Assembly (NCBI GenBank): GCA_026386995.1
Contig: JAPLMO010000252.1
Span: 1 to 6,831 of the forward strand
Reading direction: 5' to 3'
From: Planctomycetota bacterium
GTDB lineage: Bacteria; Planctomycetota; Phycisphaerae; FEN-1346
Length of the DNA: 6,831 nucleotides
Shown here: piece by piece, positions 5,588 through 6,831 of the stretch
Layout: each line of letters starts with the position of its first letter
Position numbering within the stretch: position 1 is the stretch's first letter
Position numbers and translations under genes: made by a program
Notes under the pieces: generated by a model
What the model was told of the DNA's origin: nothing
Databases searched by the model: none
What the model saw: only the letters and a program-made list of their open reading frames with translations

Positions 5588-6831
5588 CTACTTCTTGCGC
5601 CGGTTCGCCCTGCCCTGGTTTGCCTTGCCCTGCTTCACCTTGCGCTCAAGCATGCCTCGCACCTTCATCGGCAGCCCGAACAGGTGGATGAAGCCCGTGG
5701 CGTCCATCGGATTGTAATTCTTGCCCATGACAAAACTCGCCAAGTCCTCGCTGTACAGGCTGTAGGGCGAGGTGGCGCCGGCGTAGCACACGTTGCCCTT
5801 GTACAGTTTCAGACGCACCTTGCCGGTCACCTTCTCCTGGGTCTTGTCGACGAAGGCGTCGATGGCCTCGCGTAACTGCGAGAACCACTGGCCGTAGTAC
5901 ACGAGTTCCGCGTACCGCAGGGCCACGCCGTGCTTATAGTGGAGCGTGTCGCGGTCGAGGCACAGGGCCTCCAGGGCCGCGTGGCTGGCGTACAGGATCG
6001 TGCCGCCGGGCGTCTCGTACACGCCGCGCGATTTGATGCCCACGAGGCGGTTCTCGACGATGTCCACCTGGCCGACGGCGTGCTTTGCGCCGAGGCGGTT
6101 GGCCTCCTCGACGATGCCCACCGGGCCGCGACGCTTTCCGTTGATGCTCACCGGGATGCCGGCCTCGAACTCCAGTTCGACGTACTCGGGCTTGTCCGGC
6201 GCATTCTCGACCGTCGGGCCGAGGACCAGGACCCCGTCGCTCGGCTCGTTGGCCGGGTTCTCCAGTTCGGCCCCCTCGTGGCTGATGTGCCAGAGGTTCC
6301 GGTCGCGGCTGTAGATGCTCTTCTTCGACTGCGCCACAGGTATGCCGCGCTCGGCGGCATACTCCAGGGCGGCCTCGCGGCTCGTCAGGGTCCACCGCGG
6401 GTCGCGCCACGGCACGAGGACCGCAAGGTCCGGCGCCAGGGCCATGTAGGTGAGTTCAAAGCGGACCTGGTCGTTGCCCTTGCCGGTGGCGCCATGGGCA
6501 ACGGCGTCGGCGCCCGTCTTGCGTGCGACCTCGACCTGCTTCTTGGCGATGAGCGGTCGCGCGATGCTTGTGCCCAGCAGGTACTTGCCCTCGTAGATCG
6601 CGCCGGCCTTGATCATCCGCCACAGGTAGTCGGTGACGAACTCTTCCCGCAGGTCCTCCACATAGACCTCGCAGGCGCCGGAGGCCCTGGCCTTCTTCGT
6701 GATGCCGCCAAGTTCTCCCAGCCCCTGCCCCAGGTCGGCCACGAACGCGACGACCTGGCAGCCGTACGCCTCGCGCAGCCAGGGGAGGATGACCGAGGTA
6801 TCCAGTCCGCCGGAATATGCCAGCACGGCCT
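5588..6831 (-). CDS. argG: Argininosuccinate synthase, start off the right edge
   Basis: The 413 visible residues begin inside the N-terminal beta-strand; probably only a few residues and the start codon are missing. The GTG at 6826 is an internal valine codon, not the start. The enzyme joins citrulline and aspartate with ATP to give argininosuccinate, in arginine synthesis. Numbering from the first visible residue, the ATP-binding AYSGGLDTS is at 4-12, [14 protein letters not shown] at 83-96, the substrate-binding [13 protein letters not shown] at 113-125, [14 protein letters not shown] at 173-186, and [16 protein letters not shown] at 264-279. All the motifs expected of an active enzyme are present. 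The conserved fold appears to end near residue 394; a basic tail of about 19 residues (395-413) follows, partly built from a 15-base tandem duplication. The family is usually close to 400 residues, so the tail is a modest extension. Confidence 0.96.
   Translation of the reverse strand, partial: AVLAYSGGLDTSVILPWLREAYGCQVVAFVADLGQGLGELGGITKKARASGACEVYVEDLREEFVTDYLWRMIKAGAIYEGKYLLGTSIARPLIAKKQVEVARKTGADAVAHGATGKGNDQVRFELTYMALAPDLAVLVPWRDPRWTLTSREAALEYAAERGIPVAQSKKSIYSRDRNLWHISHEGAELENPANEPSDGVLVLGPTVENAPDKPEYVELEFEAGIPVSINGKRRGPVGIVEEANRLGAKHAVGQVDIVENRLVGIKSRGVYETPGGTILYASHAALEALCLDRDTLHYKHGVALRYAELVYYGQWFSQLREAIDAFVDKTQEKVTGKVRLKLYKGNVCYAGATSPYSLYSEDLASFVMGKNYNPMDATGFIHLFGLPMKVRGMLERKVKQGKANQGRANRRKK
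5603..5632 (-). repeat. 15-base in-frame tandem duplication in the argG tail
   Basis: Two adjacent 15-base units (5603-5617 and 5618-5632) match at 13 of 15 positions and are in frame, encoding QGKAN followed by QGRAN. They lie past the conserved ArgG fold and contribute positive charge to the C-terminal tail. The two differences are both C/T changes, one silent (Ala) and one Lys/Arg, consistent with a local duplication that later drifted. Confidence 0.65.

Overview
This 6.8 kb, GC-rich window looks like a chromosomal segment of a Planctomycetota-type bacterium, perhaps Phycisphaerae-like. The assignment is an inference from gene content: a prepilin-type protein with a C-terminal H-Xn-DG motif, and a long alanine-rich HEAT-repeat protein of a kind common in that phylum. 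Neither is a phylogenetic proof. Nothing points to a recent mobile element, phage, CRISPR array or defence system, and no RNA gene was recognised.

Layout. Bases 1-1809 (+) hold the 3' part of a large HEAT-repeat protein whose start is off the left edge. A roughly 550-base stretch without a gene follows. It carries two GC-rich palindromes, one of them nested inside a second, longer inverted repeat, and then a sigma70-like promoter. That promoter serves a 298-residue prepilin-like protein (2363-3259, +). The prepilin gene converges on a leftward cluster running from the right edge: argG (argininosuccinate synthase, start off the window), aroK (shikimate kinase), a TRIC/UPF0126 membrane protein and an EamA-family transporter. 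The gaps in this cluster are 59, 83 and 21 bases, so some or all of the genes could be co-transcribed. Hairpins in all three gaps could instead separate or tune expression.

The genes do not form an obvious single pathway. ArgG works in arginine synthesis and AroK in aromatic amino-acid synthesis. The two membrane proteins (a possible cation or amino-acid channel and a possible metabolite exporter) could be linked to amino-acid traffic, but that is only suggestive.

The most notable signal is non-coding. Three palindromes of exactly 28 bases (1852-1879, 2126-2153, 4952-4979) share the arms GCGCGGCGG and CCG(C/T)CGCGC and a CTCC centre when oriented alike, with compensating base changes in the stem. 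They look like a dispersed REP-like intergenic repeat family, with two of the three copies lying just downstream of stop codons. No clearly new multi-gene system is visible.
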